A stretch of 19,303 nt of DNA from the NCBI GenBank assembly GCA_002296055.1, contig DBHE01000218.1, forward strand, positions 1 to 19,303, written 5' to 3'. The position numbers and the translations under genes are program-made. This stretch comes from Pseudomonadaceae bacterium UBA836 (GTDB lineage Bacteria > Pseudomonadota > Gammaproteobacteria > Pseudomonadales > Pseudomonadaceae). The number at the start of each line of letters is the position of its first letter. Position 1 is the first letter of the stretch. The notes below the pieces were generated by a model. The model was not told the origin of the DNA. It saw nothing but the letters and a program-made list of their open reading frames with translations, and did not search any database. This document shows positions 1-7,242 of this stretch, piece by piece.

Positions 1-80
1 TGCAGCGGCTTATGAGAACCACGAATTGTTTACACTCGAGACTGACAAGTCAAGCCAAGTTGCAGAAAACCCCTACCAAG

Positions 81-238
81 GGAAGCACTGATTAATTCTG
101 CATGCCCCCTGGCGTTCAGACTGGACTGCACTCAAGGCGTGATTTCGAAGGCATGCCGGGGCCTGTCGAGGAATCACAACGCAGAGTAAGGCACAGCCTG
201 AACGCCCCGGAGGGCGTGTGGAATTGATCAGTGCTTCC
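81..238. mobile_element. MITE-like non-autonomous fold-back element with TIRs and TSD
   Basis: The ends are 18-bp terminal inverted repeats with one mismatch: left GGAAGCACTGATTAATTC (81-98), right GAATTGATCAGTGCTTCC (221-238). A direct CAAG flanks both ends (77-80 and 239-242) and looks like a 4-bp target-site duplication. The interior is also an imperfect palindrome: the GGCGTTCAG stretch in the left arm pairs with CTGAACGCC in the right arm, so the whole unit could fold into one long hairpin. It has no transposase and no credible ORF. Length, TIRs and 4-bp TSD fit a MITE mobilised by an IS (possibly IS5-like) transposase elsewhere; that parentage is inference. It lies 82 bp upstream of the DUF4124 start codon, in its likely promoter or leader region. 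Confidence 0.75.
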
Positions 239-320
239 CAAGGGATATACCTTTGCCAAAGGCAGCCTGCCATACTGCAACACAGCCTCCGTTCACCGCG
301 ATAAAACAAGGAAGAAACGC

Positions 321-755
321 ATGCGCAAGATCATCATTACCGCCGTCCTCGGTCTGGCCTGCAGCAGCGCCATGGCGACACAACTGTATCGCTGGGTAGA
401 CGAAAACGGCGTGACCCAGTTCAGCCAGCAGCCGCCGGCCGAAGACCAGTATCAGCGCATGCAGGTCAAACCAGCCCCGGAGCTGGGCACCGGCAACCTG
501 GCGCCCGAGACCACCCCCGACGACGCCGAACCAGCCGAACCGACAGCGCCGGCGCCCGAAGCACAGCCCACAGCAGAGCAGCAGGCCAAACTGGCGGAAC
601 AATGCGACGCCCTGCGCACCAACCTGACGACCATGCAGAATAACCCGCGCCTGCGTCGTACGCTGGACGATGGTACGGTGGAACGTATTGGTGAAGATGA
701 GCGTCAGGCGATGATTACCAAGGCGCAGGCTGACCTGCAGGAGCATTGCCAGTAA
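321..755 (+). CDS. DUF4124 domain-containing secreted protein
   Basis: Small exported protein of unknown function (144 aa). An N-terminal signal peptide (about residues 1-19, cleavage near SAMA) is followed by the DUF4124 signature, in which a short beta-rich segment reads LYRWVDENGVTQFSQQPP (about 22-39). A Pro/Ala/Glu-rich linker (about 55-90) leads to an alpha-helical C-terminal part with two cysteines (EQC and the penultimate residue), possibly a disulfide. The start at 321 is chosen because AAGGAAG lies about 6 bases upstream and it opens directly with the signal peptide; the frame stays open upstream to 231, but that extension runs through the edge of the MITE and is not plausible coding. 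DUF4124 proteins are common periplasmic proteins in Pseudomonas; no biochemical role is assigned. A strong hairpin follows the stop codon. Confidence 0.85.
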   Translation: MRKIIITAVLGLACSSAMATQLYRWVDENGVTQFSQQPPAEDQYQRMQVKPAPELGTGNLAPETTPDDAEPAEPTAPAPEAQPTAEQQAKLAEQCDALRTNLTTMQNNPRLRRTLDDGTVERIGEDERQAMITKAQADLQEHCQ

Positions 756-760
756 ACACC

Positions 761-783
761 AACGGGGCGTTGCGCCCCGTTTT
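761..783. terminator. Bidirectional Rho-independent terminator
   Basis: An 8-bp perfect GC-rich stem (ACGGGGCG at 762-769, CGCCCCGT at 773-780) with a 3-nt loop is followed by TTTT on the plus strand and preceded by A761. It lies 5 bp after the DUF4124 stop and abuts the 3' end of the convergent yqcC gene at 783, so it probably ends transcripts from both sides. The U-tract is short. Confidence 0.7.
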
Positions 784-1112
784 CAGCCGACCAGCGTACT
801 GGCGTGCTGATCGATGCGCGTCAGTACCGCGAGTATATCGGCCTGGCGGCGACCCAGGTGCACAAACGCCTGCTCCCCCATTGGCCGCAGCGCACAGGGG
901 CCTGGCAATGAGGCCCCGGTCGCCAGCAACTGATTGATCTGCGGGATAAACACCCACTGCAACCACTGCTCGAAGGCCAGCGTATCAGCGCAGAATGGTG
1001 CCTGGCTGGCCAGCTGCTCCGCCAACGGCGGCTCTACCGACCACAACCCCCAGCGCCGCAACTCAGCTTCGAGATCCTGCAGGGCAGCGGCAAGTGCCGC
1101 CGAACCGCTCAC
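783..1112 (-). CDS. yqcC: YqcC family protein (DUF446)
   Basis: A 109-aa cytoplasmic all-helical protein of the YqcC/DUF446 family. Recognised by the family pattern: an N-terminal helix, then W-x(2,3)-PP (SVEPPLAEQLASQAPFCADT), then the core FEQWLQWVFIPQINQLL and LPGPCALRPMGEQAF (about residues 47-82). Length matches E. coli YqcC. No biochemical function is established. The start codon is GTG and overlaps the lpoP stop by 4 bases (GTGA), with no good Shine-Dalgarno sequence, so translation is probably coupled to lpoP. It is the last gene of the mrcB-lpoP-yqcC operon; the same neighbourhood occurs in P. aeruginosa. Confidence 0.85.
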   Translation of the reverse strand: MSGSAALAAALQDLEAELRRWGLWSVEPPLAEQLASQAPFCADTLAFEQWLQWVFIPQINQLLATGASLPGPCALRPMGEQAFVHLGRRQADILAVLTRIDQHASTLVG

Positions 1113-1783
1113 GAGGAAACGCGAGCCCGCTGACGTGCCTGCTCAGCACCTGCGGCGTCACCTTGCTGCTCGCGCGCCTGAGCGACCAGCTCCCAGAGCC
1201 CCGCCTGCAGAGACGGCCGACCCGAAGCATAGGCCAGACCGCGCCGCGCCAGTTGCTCAGCCTGGGCTGCATCACCCTGACTCAGGCGCACCTGAGCGAG
1301 CCGGTAAAGCACCTGCGGCTCGCGCGGGGCAATGCGCATAGCGCGCTCCAGGCTGGCGTTGGCACCGTTCAGGTCGCCGTTGCTTTCCTGCTGACGCGCC
1401 GTGGTGAGCAGCGCCAGCACAGGGCCATCCAACTGCTCATCGGCCTGCAGGGCGCCAGCACCAGAGGTCGAACCGACGTTGCCGCTATTGATCGGCGCCG
1501 AACTGACGCCGCTGCTGGAGATCGCCGGCTGATTATCCAGTGGATAGGACTGAACCGCACTGGAGCCGCCCTGCCCGTCCGGCACCATAACCACTACGCC
1601 GCTATCGGGCTGCGCCGCCGGAGCTTGCGGGGTTTGGGTGGTTACGCGCCCTGCCCCGGTACGCATATCCTCATTGGACACCGGGCGACCGGAATCCACT
1701 ACCGGAATCGCGCCGCCGGAGCCTGCGCAACCCGACAGCACGGCGATCACAGCGCCGAGCAGCGCGACTTGTCTGATGCCCAT
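1109..1783 (-). CDS. lpoP: TPR outer-membrane lipoprotein, predicted PBP1b activator LpoP
   Basis: A 224-aa lipoprotein. The signal peptide ends in a lipobox LSGC (Cys19), with Ala/Gly following, compatible with outer-membrane sorting. Residues 20-115 are a low-complexity Gly/Ser/Pro/Gln-rich tether; residues about 118-215 form TPR-like helices (LNGANASLERAMRIAPREP, then YRLAQVRLSQGDAAQAEQLA). In P. aeruginosa the TPR lipoprotein encoded next to ponB/mrcB is LpoP, which reaches through the cell wall to activate PBP1b. Here it lies 57 bp downstream of mrcB on the same strand, the same architecture, so this assignment is strong. AGAGAGGA lies about 8 bases upstream of the ATG. It is not homologous in fold to E. 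coli LpoB, though functionally analogous. Confidence 0.82.
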   Translation of the reverse strand: MGIRQVALLGAVIAVLSGCAGSGGAIPVVDSGRPVSNEDMRTGAGRVTTQTPQAPAAQPDSGVVVMVPDGQGGSSAVQSYPLDNQPAISSSGVSSAPINSGNVGSTSGAGALQADEQLDGPVLALLTTARQQESNGDLNGANASLERAMRIAPREPQVLYRLAQVRLSQGDAAQAEQLARRGLAYASGRPSLQAGLWELVAQAREQQGDAAGAEQARQRARVSS

Positions 1784-1840
1784 CTGTTCAATCCTCTCTC
1801 ATCCGTTATGCGACGAAGGCGACAGCATACTGGCAGCGCC

Positions 1841-4168
1841 TCAGCGCAGCCAGTCGCGAATGGTGTCCAGCACCCGGTTAGCCCCGTCACGAATCACTTC
1901 GGTATCGATCACCGGTTTGCAACCCGGGCCTGGCAACGGCTCGTAGCCGGCGCGGAAGGGTATTTCGACACTACCCTCACAGGATGGGTCACTCCCCAGC
2001 CCTGTGGCCGGGTCAGCCCAGGCCATAACAATCTCGGCCGGCGGCACATCCGCCAAGCTCTGCGGGTGAGCGGCCCCCATAAAGGCGTTCCACACCTGCA
2101 GCGCACCGGTGGCGCCAGTCAGACGCGTGCGGTCGTTGTCATCACGACCGACCCAGGTTACCGCCACCAGGTCGTCCGAGAAGCCGGCAAACCAGCTGTC
2201 GCGCAGATCATTGGTGGTGCCGGTCTTACCGGCCAGACGGACGCTAGAAGGCACCTGATTGTAGGCCGAGCGCCCCGTCCCCTCGCGCATGACGTGCGTC
2301 ATGGCCTGCTGGGTCAGGTAAATGGTGGCCGAGTCGAAACGCTGGCGCACCTCGAACGGATAACGCTTGAGCGGCTCGCCCTCTGCAGTCAGCACGTTGC
2401 GGATCGCCCGCAGCGGTGTATTGAAACCACCGTTGGCGATGGTCTGATACATGTCCGCCACCTGCATCGGCGTCATGGCACCGGAGCCCAGCAACATCGC
2501 AGGGTAAGCCGGCCAATCGTGCTCCACGCCAAGCCGACGCACGGTATTGAGCACGTTCTCAACGCCGACCTCGGTGCCCAGGCGCACCGCTGCCTGGTTG
2601 TAGGATTTGGCCAACGCGAGATACAGCGGCACCTGACCATGGCTCTCACGATCATAGTTCTGCGGCGTCCAGGTCTTGCCGGGCTCAGCCTCCAGCGTAA
2701 TCGGGGCGTCGTCGATCGGCGTAATCAACGAGTAACGCTCCGGTTTTTCCAGTGCGGTCAGATAGATCGCCGGCTTGATCAGCGAGCCAATAGGCCGTGA
2801 GGCATCCAGCGCACGGTTAAAGCCCGAGAAGCGCGGGTTGGCGCCACCCACCACGGCAAGCACCTCACCGGTTTGCGCACCGGTCACCACCATGGCGGCC
2901 TCCAGCGGCTTCCTGTCCGGCGTTTCGCCAAAGCGCTTGAGGGTCGCCTGCACAGCGGTTTCCGACTTGTGCTGCAGCAAGGGGTCAAAGCTGGTGAAAA
3001 TACGCAGCCCTTCGCTGGTCAGATCCTCGTCGCGGTAATCGGCACGCAGCTGGCGTTTTACCAGATCCATAAAGGCCGGGTAGCTGGTGTTGGCCAGGCT
3101 GCCGCCCTGGGTCACGTCCAGCGGCTTGTTTTTGGCGTCAGTCGCCTGCTGCTCGCTGATCATGCCCTGCTCGGCCATCAAATCGAGCACCAGATTACGT
3201 CGTGTGGTCGCCCGCTCGGGGTTGCGACGCGGGTTGTAGTAGGACGCGCCCTTGACCATCCCTACCAGCAACGCCACCTGATGCAGCTGCAACTCCTGCA
3301 GCGGCTGGGCAAAGTAGTACTGGCTGGCCAGGCCAAAGCCGTGCACTGCGCGGTTGCCGTCCTGTCCGAGGAAGACCTCATTGAGGTAGGCCTCAAGAAT
3401 CTCTTCCTTGCTGTAATGCAGCTCCAGCAACACCGCCATCATGGCCTCAAGGCCCTTACGGATAATGTTGCGGTCTGCCGTCAGATAGAAGTTTTTGACC
3501 AACTGCTGGGTCAGGGTGCTACCGCCCTGGCGCAGACTACCGGAGATGAGGTTGACGAACATGGCGCGGGCTATGCCCTTGGGCGATACGCCAAAGTGCT
3601 GAAAGAATTCGCGGTCTTCAACCGCCACCAGCGAATCGACCAGATAGGGCGGTGTCTGATCCAGACGAATAAGAATGCGGTCTTCGTTATGGGCCGGGTA
3701 AATACCGCCGATCATCAGCGGCTCCAGCCGCGCCATGACCAGATCCTGTGACCCACTAATGCCAGCAATGCGGTTGCCGTCAAAGCGCACGCTTACGCGC
3801 TGAGCGCGTTCGGCGCCCTCAAAAAACTGAAAGCCGCGGGTGTACACATCGATGCGGCTGCCGCCGACCGCCATCTGCCCCGGCCCATTGGCCGCATTGC
3901 TCTGGCGGTAGCCCAAGGCCTTGAGCTCGGTGAGAAAGTCGTCGCGACTCAGCGAGCGCCCCGCGTACAGCTCCAGCGGGCGCGCAAACACCTTGGCCGG
4001 GACCGCCCAGCGCTTGCCGGAAAATTTCTCCTGCACAATGGCATCGAGATAGACAGCCAAAGCCCCGACCAGTACCAGACCGACCAGACCGAGCTTAAGC
4101 AGCCAGCCCCACAGGCGGCTGCGACCGCCGGACTTTCCCTTGCCCCGCGACTTGCGTTTGTTAGCCAT
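1841..4168 (-). CDS. mrcB: Penicillin-binding protein 1B, bifunctional glycosyltransferase/transpeptidase
   Basis: Class A PBP (775 aa, normal length) that polymerises lipid II into glycan strands and cross-links them in the periplasm. A short basic cytoplasmic tail (1-19) precedes a single membrane anchor (about 21-41). A UB2H-like regulatory domain follows (about 55-150), the docking site for Lpo activators. The GT51 glycosyltransferase has VAVEDREFF with catalytic Glu184, GGSTLTQQLVKNFYL (215-229) and RKGLEAMMAVLLE. The transpeptidase has the SxxK motif S462-L-I-K465, SYN at 522-524 and KTGTT at 648-652. All catalytic motifs are intact. GAGGA precedes the ATG. First gene of the operon with lpoP and yqcC; its promoter must lie in the 122-bp gap shared with the divergent gene at 4291. 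Confidence 0.96.
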   Translation of the reverse strand: MANKRKSRGKGKSGGRSRLWGWLLKLGLVGLVLVGALAVYLDAIVQEKFSGKRWAVPAKVFARPLELYAGRSLSRDDFLTELKALGYRQSNAANGPGQMAVGGSRIDVYTRGFQFFEGAERAQRVSVRFDGNRIAGISGSQDLVMARLEPLMIGGIYPAHNEDRILIRLDQTPPYLVDSLVAVEDREFFQHFGVSPKGIARAMFVNLISGSLRQGGSTLTQQLVKNFYLTADRNIIRKGLEAMMAVLLELHYSKEEILEAYLNEVFLGQDGNRAVHGFGLASQYYFAQPLQELQLHQVALLVGMVKGASYYNPRRNPERATTRRNLVLDLMAEQGMISEQQATDAKNKPLDVTQGGSLANTSYPAFMDLVKRQLRADYRDEDLTSEGLRIFTSFDPLLQHKSETAVQATLKRFGETPDRKPLEAAMVVTGAQTGEVLAVVGGANPRFSGFNRALDASRPIGSLIKPAIYLTALEKPERYSLITPIDDAPITLEAEPGKTWTPQNYDRESHGQVPLYLALAKSYNQAAVRLGTEVGVENVLNTVRRLGVEHDWPAYPAMLLGSGAMTPMQVADMYQTIANGGFNTPLRAIRNVLTAEGEPLKRYPFEVRQRFDSATIYLTQQAMTHVMREGTGRSAYNQVPSSVRLAGKTGTTNDLRDSWFAGFSDDLVAVTWVGRDDNDRTRLTGATGALQVWNAFMGAAHPQSLADVPPAEIVMAWADPATGLGSDPSCEGSVEIPFRAGYEPLPGPGCKPVIDTEVIRDGANRVLDTIRDWLR

Positions 4169-4230
4169 GTTTCCTCACGTCATTCCCCTTTCGATACCCG
4201 AGCACACCCATGCCAGGCCCTTTGCTACGG

Positions 4231-4259
4231 TTGGCCTGTGACCCGCCAGACCGCATAAT
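4231..4259 (+). promoter_or_regulatory. Predicted sigma-70 promoter for the APH/AAA gene
   Basis: A -35 TTGGCC (4231-4236), a 17-bp spacer and a -10 CATAAT (4254-4259) lie in the divergent gap between mrcB and the gene at 4291. Transcription would start near 4266, giving a leader of about 25 nt that contains the AAGGA ribosome-binding site. Called by eye from consensus spacing only. Confidence 0.45.
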
Positions 4260-4290
4260 GTTCGCATTGCCGACCAAACAAGGAAACGTC

Positions 4291-5835
4291 GTGAGCCAGA
4301 CCCTGTTAACTGCGCTGCAGAACCCTGACCTGTATGACCACCCGGTAAGCGGTTTTACTTTGATTGAGACCCACATTTCCTGGGTACTGCTGACCGGTGA
4401 CTACGTCTACAAGGTCAAGAAGCCGGTCAACTTCGGCTTTCTCGACTATTCCTCACTCGACCAGCGCAAGCACTTCTGTCATGAAGAAGTACGCCTGAAT
4501 CGCCGCTCGGCGCCCGAATTGTACTTGGGCGTCATCCCCGTCACCGGCAGCCCTGAGGCACCGGTGCTCGGCGGAGACGGCCCGGCTATCGAGTACCTGG
4601 TAAAGACTCGCCAGTTCCGCCAACAGGACCTGCTCGGCAACCTGCAACGTGACGGCGGCCTTACCCCCAGCCACATCGATGAGTTGGCTGGCGTGCTCGC
4701 AGGCTTTCACAGCCAGATCGACCATGCCGGGCTCAATACACCGTTCGGCACACCCCAGCAGGTTCATGCCCCGGTGGCCCAGAACTTCGAACAGATCCGG
4801 CCATTTCTGCGCGAAACCAGCGACCTGCAACAACTCGACGCACTGGAACAGTGGGCGAATACTACCCACCAACGGCTGATTCCCCAAATCAATGAACGCA
4901 AGGCAGGCGGCCTGATCCGCGAATGCCATGGCGACATCTACCTCGACAACGTCACCCTGGTGGACGGACAGGTGACTCTATTCGACTGCATCGAGTTCAA
5001 CGACGCCTTCCGCTGGACCGACGTCATGGCCGATGTAGCCTTCATGAGCATGGACCTGGAAGACCGCGGCCTGCACGCCCTCTCCCAGCGGTTTGTCAGC
5101 GCTTACCTGGAGCACACCGGCGACTACCAGGGGCTGGCGGTGCTTAATTACTACAAGGCCTACCGCGCCATGGTGCGTGCCAAAGTAGCGCTGTTTGGCC
5201 TGCACGATGAGATGAGCGAGCAGCAACGAGCCGACGTGATGCAACGCTACTATGGCTACGCCGCGCTGGCTGAAAGCTACACCGCGGTTGCGCCGCGCTT
5301 TGGCCTGCTGACCTTTGGCGTGTCCGGTAGCGGCAAGAGCACACTGGCGGTCAAGCTGTTGGAACAACTGGGCGCCATTCGCCTGCGCTCAGACGTAGAG
5401 CGCAAGCGCCTGTTCGGTAGCGACGACAACCCCACCCTGGATTCCGGCCTGTACGCGCCGGCGCGCAGCGAGCAGACCTATCAACGTCTGGCCAGCCTGG
5501 CAGCGCAGGCCCTGGCCAACGGCTACCCGGTGATCGTCGACGCCACCCACCTCAAGCAGCGCCAGCGTCAGCTGGTGCGCGACGCGATTGAAGATCAGGG
5601 AGCGCCCTGTCTGATCCTGCACTGCGATGCGCCACAAGCCACGATTGAAGGCTGGCTGACTGAGCGTCAGCAGCAAGGCACCGATGTCTCTGATGCGGGC
5701 ATCGAGGTGATGCGCCACCAGCTGCAGGAACTAGAAGCACTGAATAGCGACGAAAGCGCCCTGAGTATCACTGTCGACACCGCCAGTGACGACGCCATGA
5801 GCAACCTCTCGGCCCAGCTCAAACAGCGCCTGTAA
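4291..5835 (+). CDS. APH-like/AAA P-loop kinase fusion protein
   Basis: A 514-aa cytoplasmic two-domain protein. The N-terminal part resembles aminoglycoside/choline phosphotransferases: an ATP-lobe start KKPVNFGFLDYS, a Brenner-type catalytic loop HGDIYLDN (213-220) and the metal-binding segment DCIEF (232-236). The C-terminal part is a P-loop kinase (AAA_33 type) with Walker A GVSGSGKS (343-350) and a later VIVDATHLKQRQRQ stretch, as in T4 polynucleotide kinase-like and zeta-toxin-like folds. This fusion is conserved next to mrcB in Pseudomonas, but its substrate is unknown. I chose GTG at 4291 because AAGGA lies 6 bases upstream and the protein then opens with the family-like SQTLLTALQNPDLY; an in-frame ATG at 4210 gives an extension that overlaps the promoter. 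Resistance to aminoglycosides should not be inferred. Confidence 0.88.
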   Translation: MSQTLLTALQNPDLYDHPVSGFTLIETHISWVLLTGDYVYKVKKPVNFGFLDYSSLDQRKHFCHEEVRLNRRSAPELYLGVIPVTGSPEAPVLGGDGPAIEYLVKTRQFRQQDLLGNLQRDGGLTPSHIDELAGVLAGFHSQIDHAGLNTPFGTPQQVHAPVAQNFEQIRPFLRETSDLQQLDALEQWANTTHQRLIPQINERKAGGLIRECHGDIYLDNVTLVDGQVTLFDCIEFNDAFRWTDVMADVAFMSMDLEDRGLHALSQRFVSAYLEHTGDYQGLAVLNYYKAYRAMVRAKVALFGLHDEMSEQQRADVMQRYYGYAALAESYTAVAPRFGLLTFGVSGSGKSTLAVKLLEQLGAIRLRSDVERKRLFGSDDNPTLDSGLYAPARSEQTYQRLASLAAQALANGYPVIVDATHLKQRQRQLVRDAIEDQGAPCLILHCDAPQATIEGWLTERQQQGTDVSDAGIEVMRHQLQELEALNSDESALSITVDTASDDAMSNLSAQLKQRL

Positions 5836-5848
5836 GGCGCGCCAGACG

Positions 5849-5873
5849 GGCGCTGTACGAGTGCTACAGCGCC
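5849..5873 (+). terminator. Hairpin after APH/AAA gene, possible terminator
   Basis: A perfect 9-bp stem (GGCGCTGTA at 5849-5857, TACAGCGCC at 5865-5873) with a 7-nt loop starts 13 bases after the stop codon. There is no T-run after it, so it is not a canonical intrinsic terminator; it may protect the 3' end or act with Rho. Confidence 0.35.
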
Positions 5874-5994
5874 GACTACACTGGATTTCGGGATACCAAT
5901 AACAACAGCAGACCCGACACCATGCAGCAAACAGACCTGCTCCTGCCAACGGCAGCGCTGACCAGCTCCGCCCGCATTCAGCGAGGTGCCCGCC

Positions 5995-6264
5995 ATGGAC
6001 GACGATAAACTGCTCGCCCTGCGCAATGTGGGCAAGACCTCCAGTCAGTGGCTGCACGCGACCGGCATCCACACCCCCGAACAACTACGTCAACTTGGCC
6101 CGGTAGCCGCCTACCTGGCAGTGCGTGCACGCGGCTTTAACGCCTCCAAGGCACTGCTGTTTGCCATTGCCGGCGCGCTGCAAGACGTGCATTGGAACGA
6201 CCTGGAACCTACCTACAAACGTCAGTTGCTGGAGCAGCTGGCGCAGGCCGGGGGCGCCGATTAA
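5995..6264 (+). CDS. TfoX C-terminal domain protein
   Basis: An 89-aa small helical protein made almost wholly of the TfoX C-terminal domain, a helix-hairpin-helix-like fold: LRNVGKTSSQWLHATGIHTPEQLRQLG, then a Leu/Ala-rich helix and the typical end VHWNDL. The sequence is conserved; the function of stand-alone TfoX_C proteins is unknown, and the N-terminal TfoX domain is absent. The ATG at 5995 is chosen because GAGG (5983-5986) sits 8 bases upstream; the in-frame GTG at 5986 overlaps that site. The P. aeruginosa locus has a similar small gene between the APH/AAA gene and cbpA. Confidence 0.8.
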   Translation: MDDDKLLALRNVGKTSSQWLHATGIHTPEQLRQLGPVAAYLAVRARGFNASKALLFAIAGALQDVHWNDLEPTYKRQLLEQLAQAGGAD

Positions 6265-6316
6265 GCGACCTGGCTCACACAGCGACTGCCGCCCAGGGTA
6301 CGAACCGGTATTTCTG

Positions 6317-6345
6317 TTGACGGCATCCTGTCCCGCTGGGGTAAT
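6317..6345 (+). promoter_or_regulatory. Predicted sigma-70 promoter of cbpA
   Basis: A -35 TTGACG (6317-6322), 17-bp spacer and -10 GGTAAT (6340-6345) lie about 54 bp before the cbpA ATG. The -35 is good and the -10 is only a four-of-six match. cbpA is under Vfr (CRP-like) control in P. aeruginosa; I see only one convincing half-site (TCACA near 6273), so no operator is called. Confidence 0.4.
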
Positions 6346-6398
6346 GTAAGCCAGAGACCTGCCAACAGCAGTAGGCTAGACAAAAAAGGAATTCTGCC

Positions 6399-7196
6399 AT
6401 GTACCTGATCGGTGACCAGCCACCCTACGCCGAGAAACTCATCAACACGCTTCAAGGCATCCCCCAGCAGCTACTCGAAAACCTCGAACCCTGCGGGGCA
6501 CCGATCGAGCTGGGCGCGGTGGCAGACCTATATGATCACATTAGCCCCGCGCGGCTATACCTGCTGCAAAGCGGCTTGCTGCACGCACAGATCGACGGCA
6601 AACCGCTGTTTTACATTCAGGAGGGCGACCTTATCGGGCTGCGTCAGGGCCTGAACGCCGCGCCCTGTACCTACCTCAGCGAAGAGCCCCTGGTGCTGGT
6701 CCCCTACGACCGCGAAGCGCTGTTCAAGCATATCCACTCCGACAGCCGTCGCCAGGAGCAGTTTACCCAGTACATCCTGGGGCAGGCCGCACTGATGTCA
6801 GACGCACTGGCGCACAACAAGCAGCCGGAAGTCCGCCCGGTCACCGGATTCCAGCACTTCGCCCCGGGCGCTGAGCTGATCCGCCAGGGTGACGAGGCTG
6901 ACCACGTCTTTATCATCACCGAAGGCCACGCCGAGGCTTTCGTTGAAGGCATCAAGGTTGGCGATGTGCAAAAAGACGAGATTTTCGGCGCCATGGCGCT
7001 GTTTACCCGCGAGAAACGCTCCGCAACAGTGATCGCCAGCGTACCAACCACGGTGATGATGATTCCCAAAGAGCAGTTCCTGGCGCTGATGCAAAGCAAC
7101 CCGCGTATTGCCCATAGTCTGATCGAGAGCATGGCGCGCCGCATCGACCTGATGAACAAGGAACTCACCCACTATAAGCAGCTGGGTGAAAAATAA
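6399..7196 (+). CDS. cbpA: Cyclic-nucleotide-binding domain protein CbpA
   Basis: A 265-aa cytoplasmic protein with two cNMP-type beta-barrel regions. The first (about 40-110, ARLYLLQSGLLHAQIDGKPL) is degenerate; the second (about 150-255) is recognisable from FAPGAELIRQGDEADHVFII through the phosphate-binding cassette FGAMALFTREKRSAT (196-210). There is no C-terminal DNA-binding domain, so it is not a transcription factor of the Crp type. In P. aeruginosa CbpA is a cAMP-binding protein at the flagellated pole, encoded just upstream of prrF1, as here. The cassette keeps Arg207, which contacts the cyclic phosphate, but the usual Glu after Phe-Gly is Ala198, so ligand affinity or identity may differ. 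AAAGGA precedes the ATG. No terminator separates it from prrF1. Confidence 0.88.
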   Translation: MYLIGDQPPYAEKLINTLQGIPQQLLENLEPCGAPIELGAVADLYDHISPARLYLLQSGLLHAQIDGKPLFYIQEGDLIGLRQGLNAAPCTYLSEEPLVLVPYDREALFKHIHSDSRRQEQFTQYILGQAALMSDALAHNKQPEVRPVTGFQHFAPGAELIRQGDEADHVFIITEGHAEAFVEGIKVGDVQKDEIFGAMALFTREKRSATVIASVPTTVMMIPKEQFLALMQSNPRIAHSLIESMARRIDLMNKELTHYKQLGEK

Positions 7197-7209
7197 TTCG
7201 GTGCAACGC

Positions 7210-7239
7210 TTGACTCACTAATGATAAGCGTTATCATTA
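7210..7239 (+). promoter_or_regulatory. prrF1 promoter with overlapping Fur box
   Basis: A -35 TTGACT (7210-7215), 16-bp spacer and -10 TATCAT (7232-7237) are overlapped by the palindrome TAATGATAA-GCG-TTATCATTA (7219-7239), with perfect 9-bp arms. This fits the Fur operator, which is built from GATAAT-type repeats. Fe-Fur bound here would cover the spacer and -10, repressing the sRNA in iron-rich cells. Confidence 0.85.
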
Positions 7240-7242
7240 TCA

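Noticed and set aside
1..76. 3' end of an upstream gene or a promoter at the left edge
   Set aside because: No clear open frame with recognisable residues and no confident -35/-10 pair in the first 76 bases.
995..2800. A 601-codon plus-strand open frame opposite lpoP and mrcB
   Set aside because: It is Arg/His-rich shadow coding opposite intact, clearly homologous genes; such long antisense frames are common in GC-rich DNA.
4291..5835. Aminoglycoside resistance gene
   Set aside because: The APH-like fold is shared by many small-molecule kinases; this is a conserved chromosomal fusion gene with no sign of a resistance cassette.
5922..6008. A 28-codon ORF (starts MQQTDLLLPTAALTSS) just upstream of and overlapping the TfoX_C gene
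   Set aside because: No good ribosome-binding site and no recognisable family; it could be a leader peptide, but the evidence is too thin.
6265..6300. Possible Vfr/CRP site before cbpA around CTCACAC
   Set aside because: Only one half-site (TCACA) is convincing; the opposite half GCGAC is a poor match to TGTGA.
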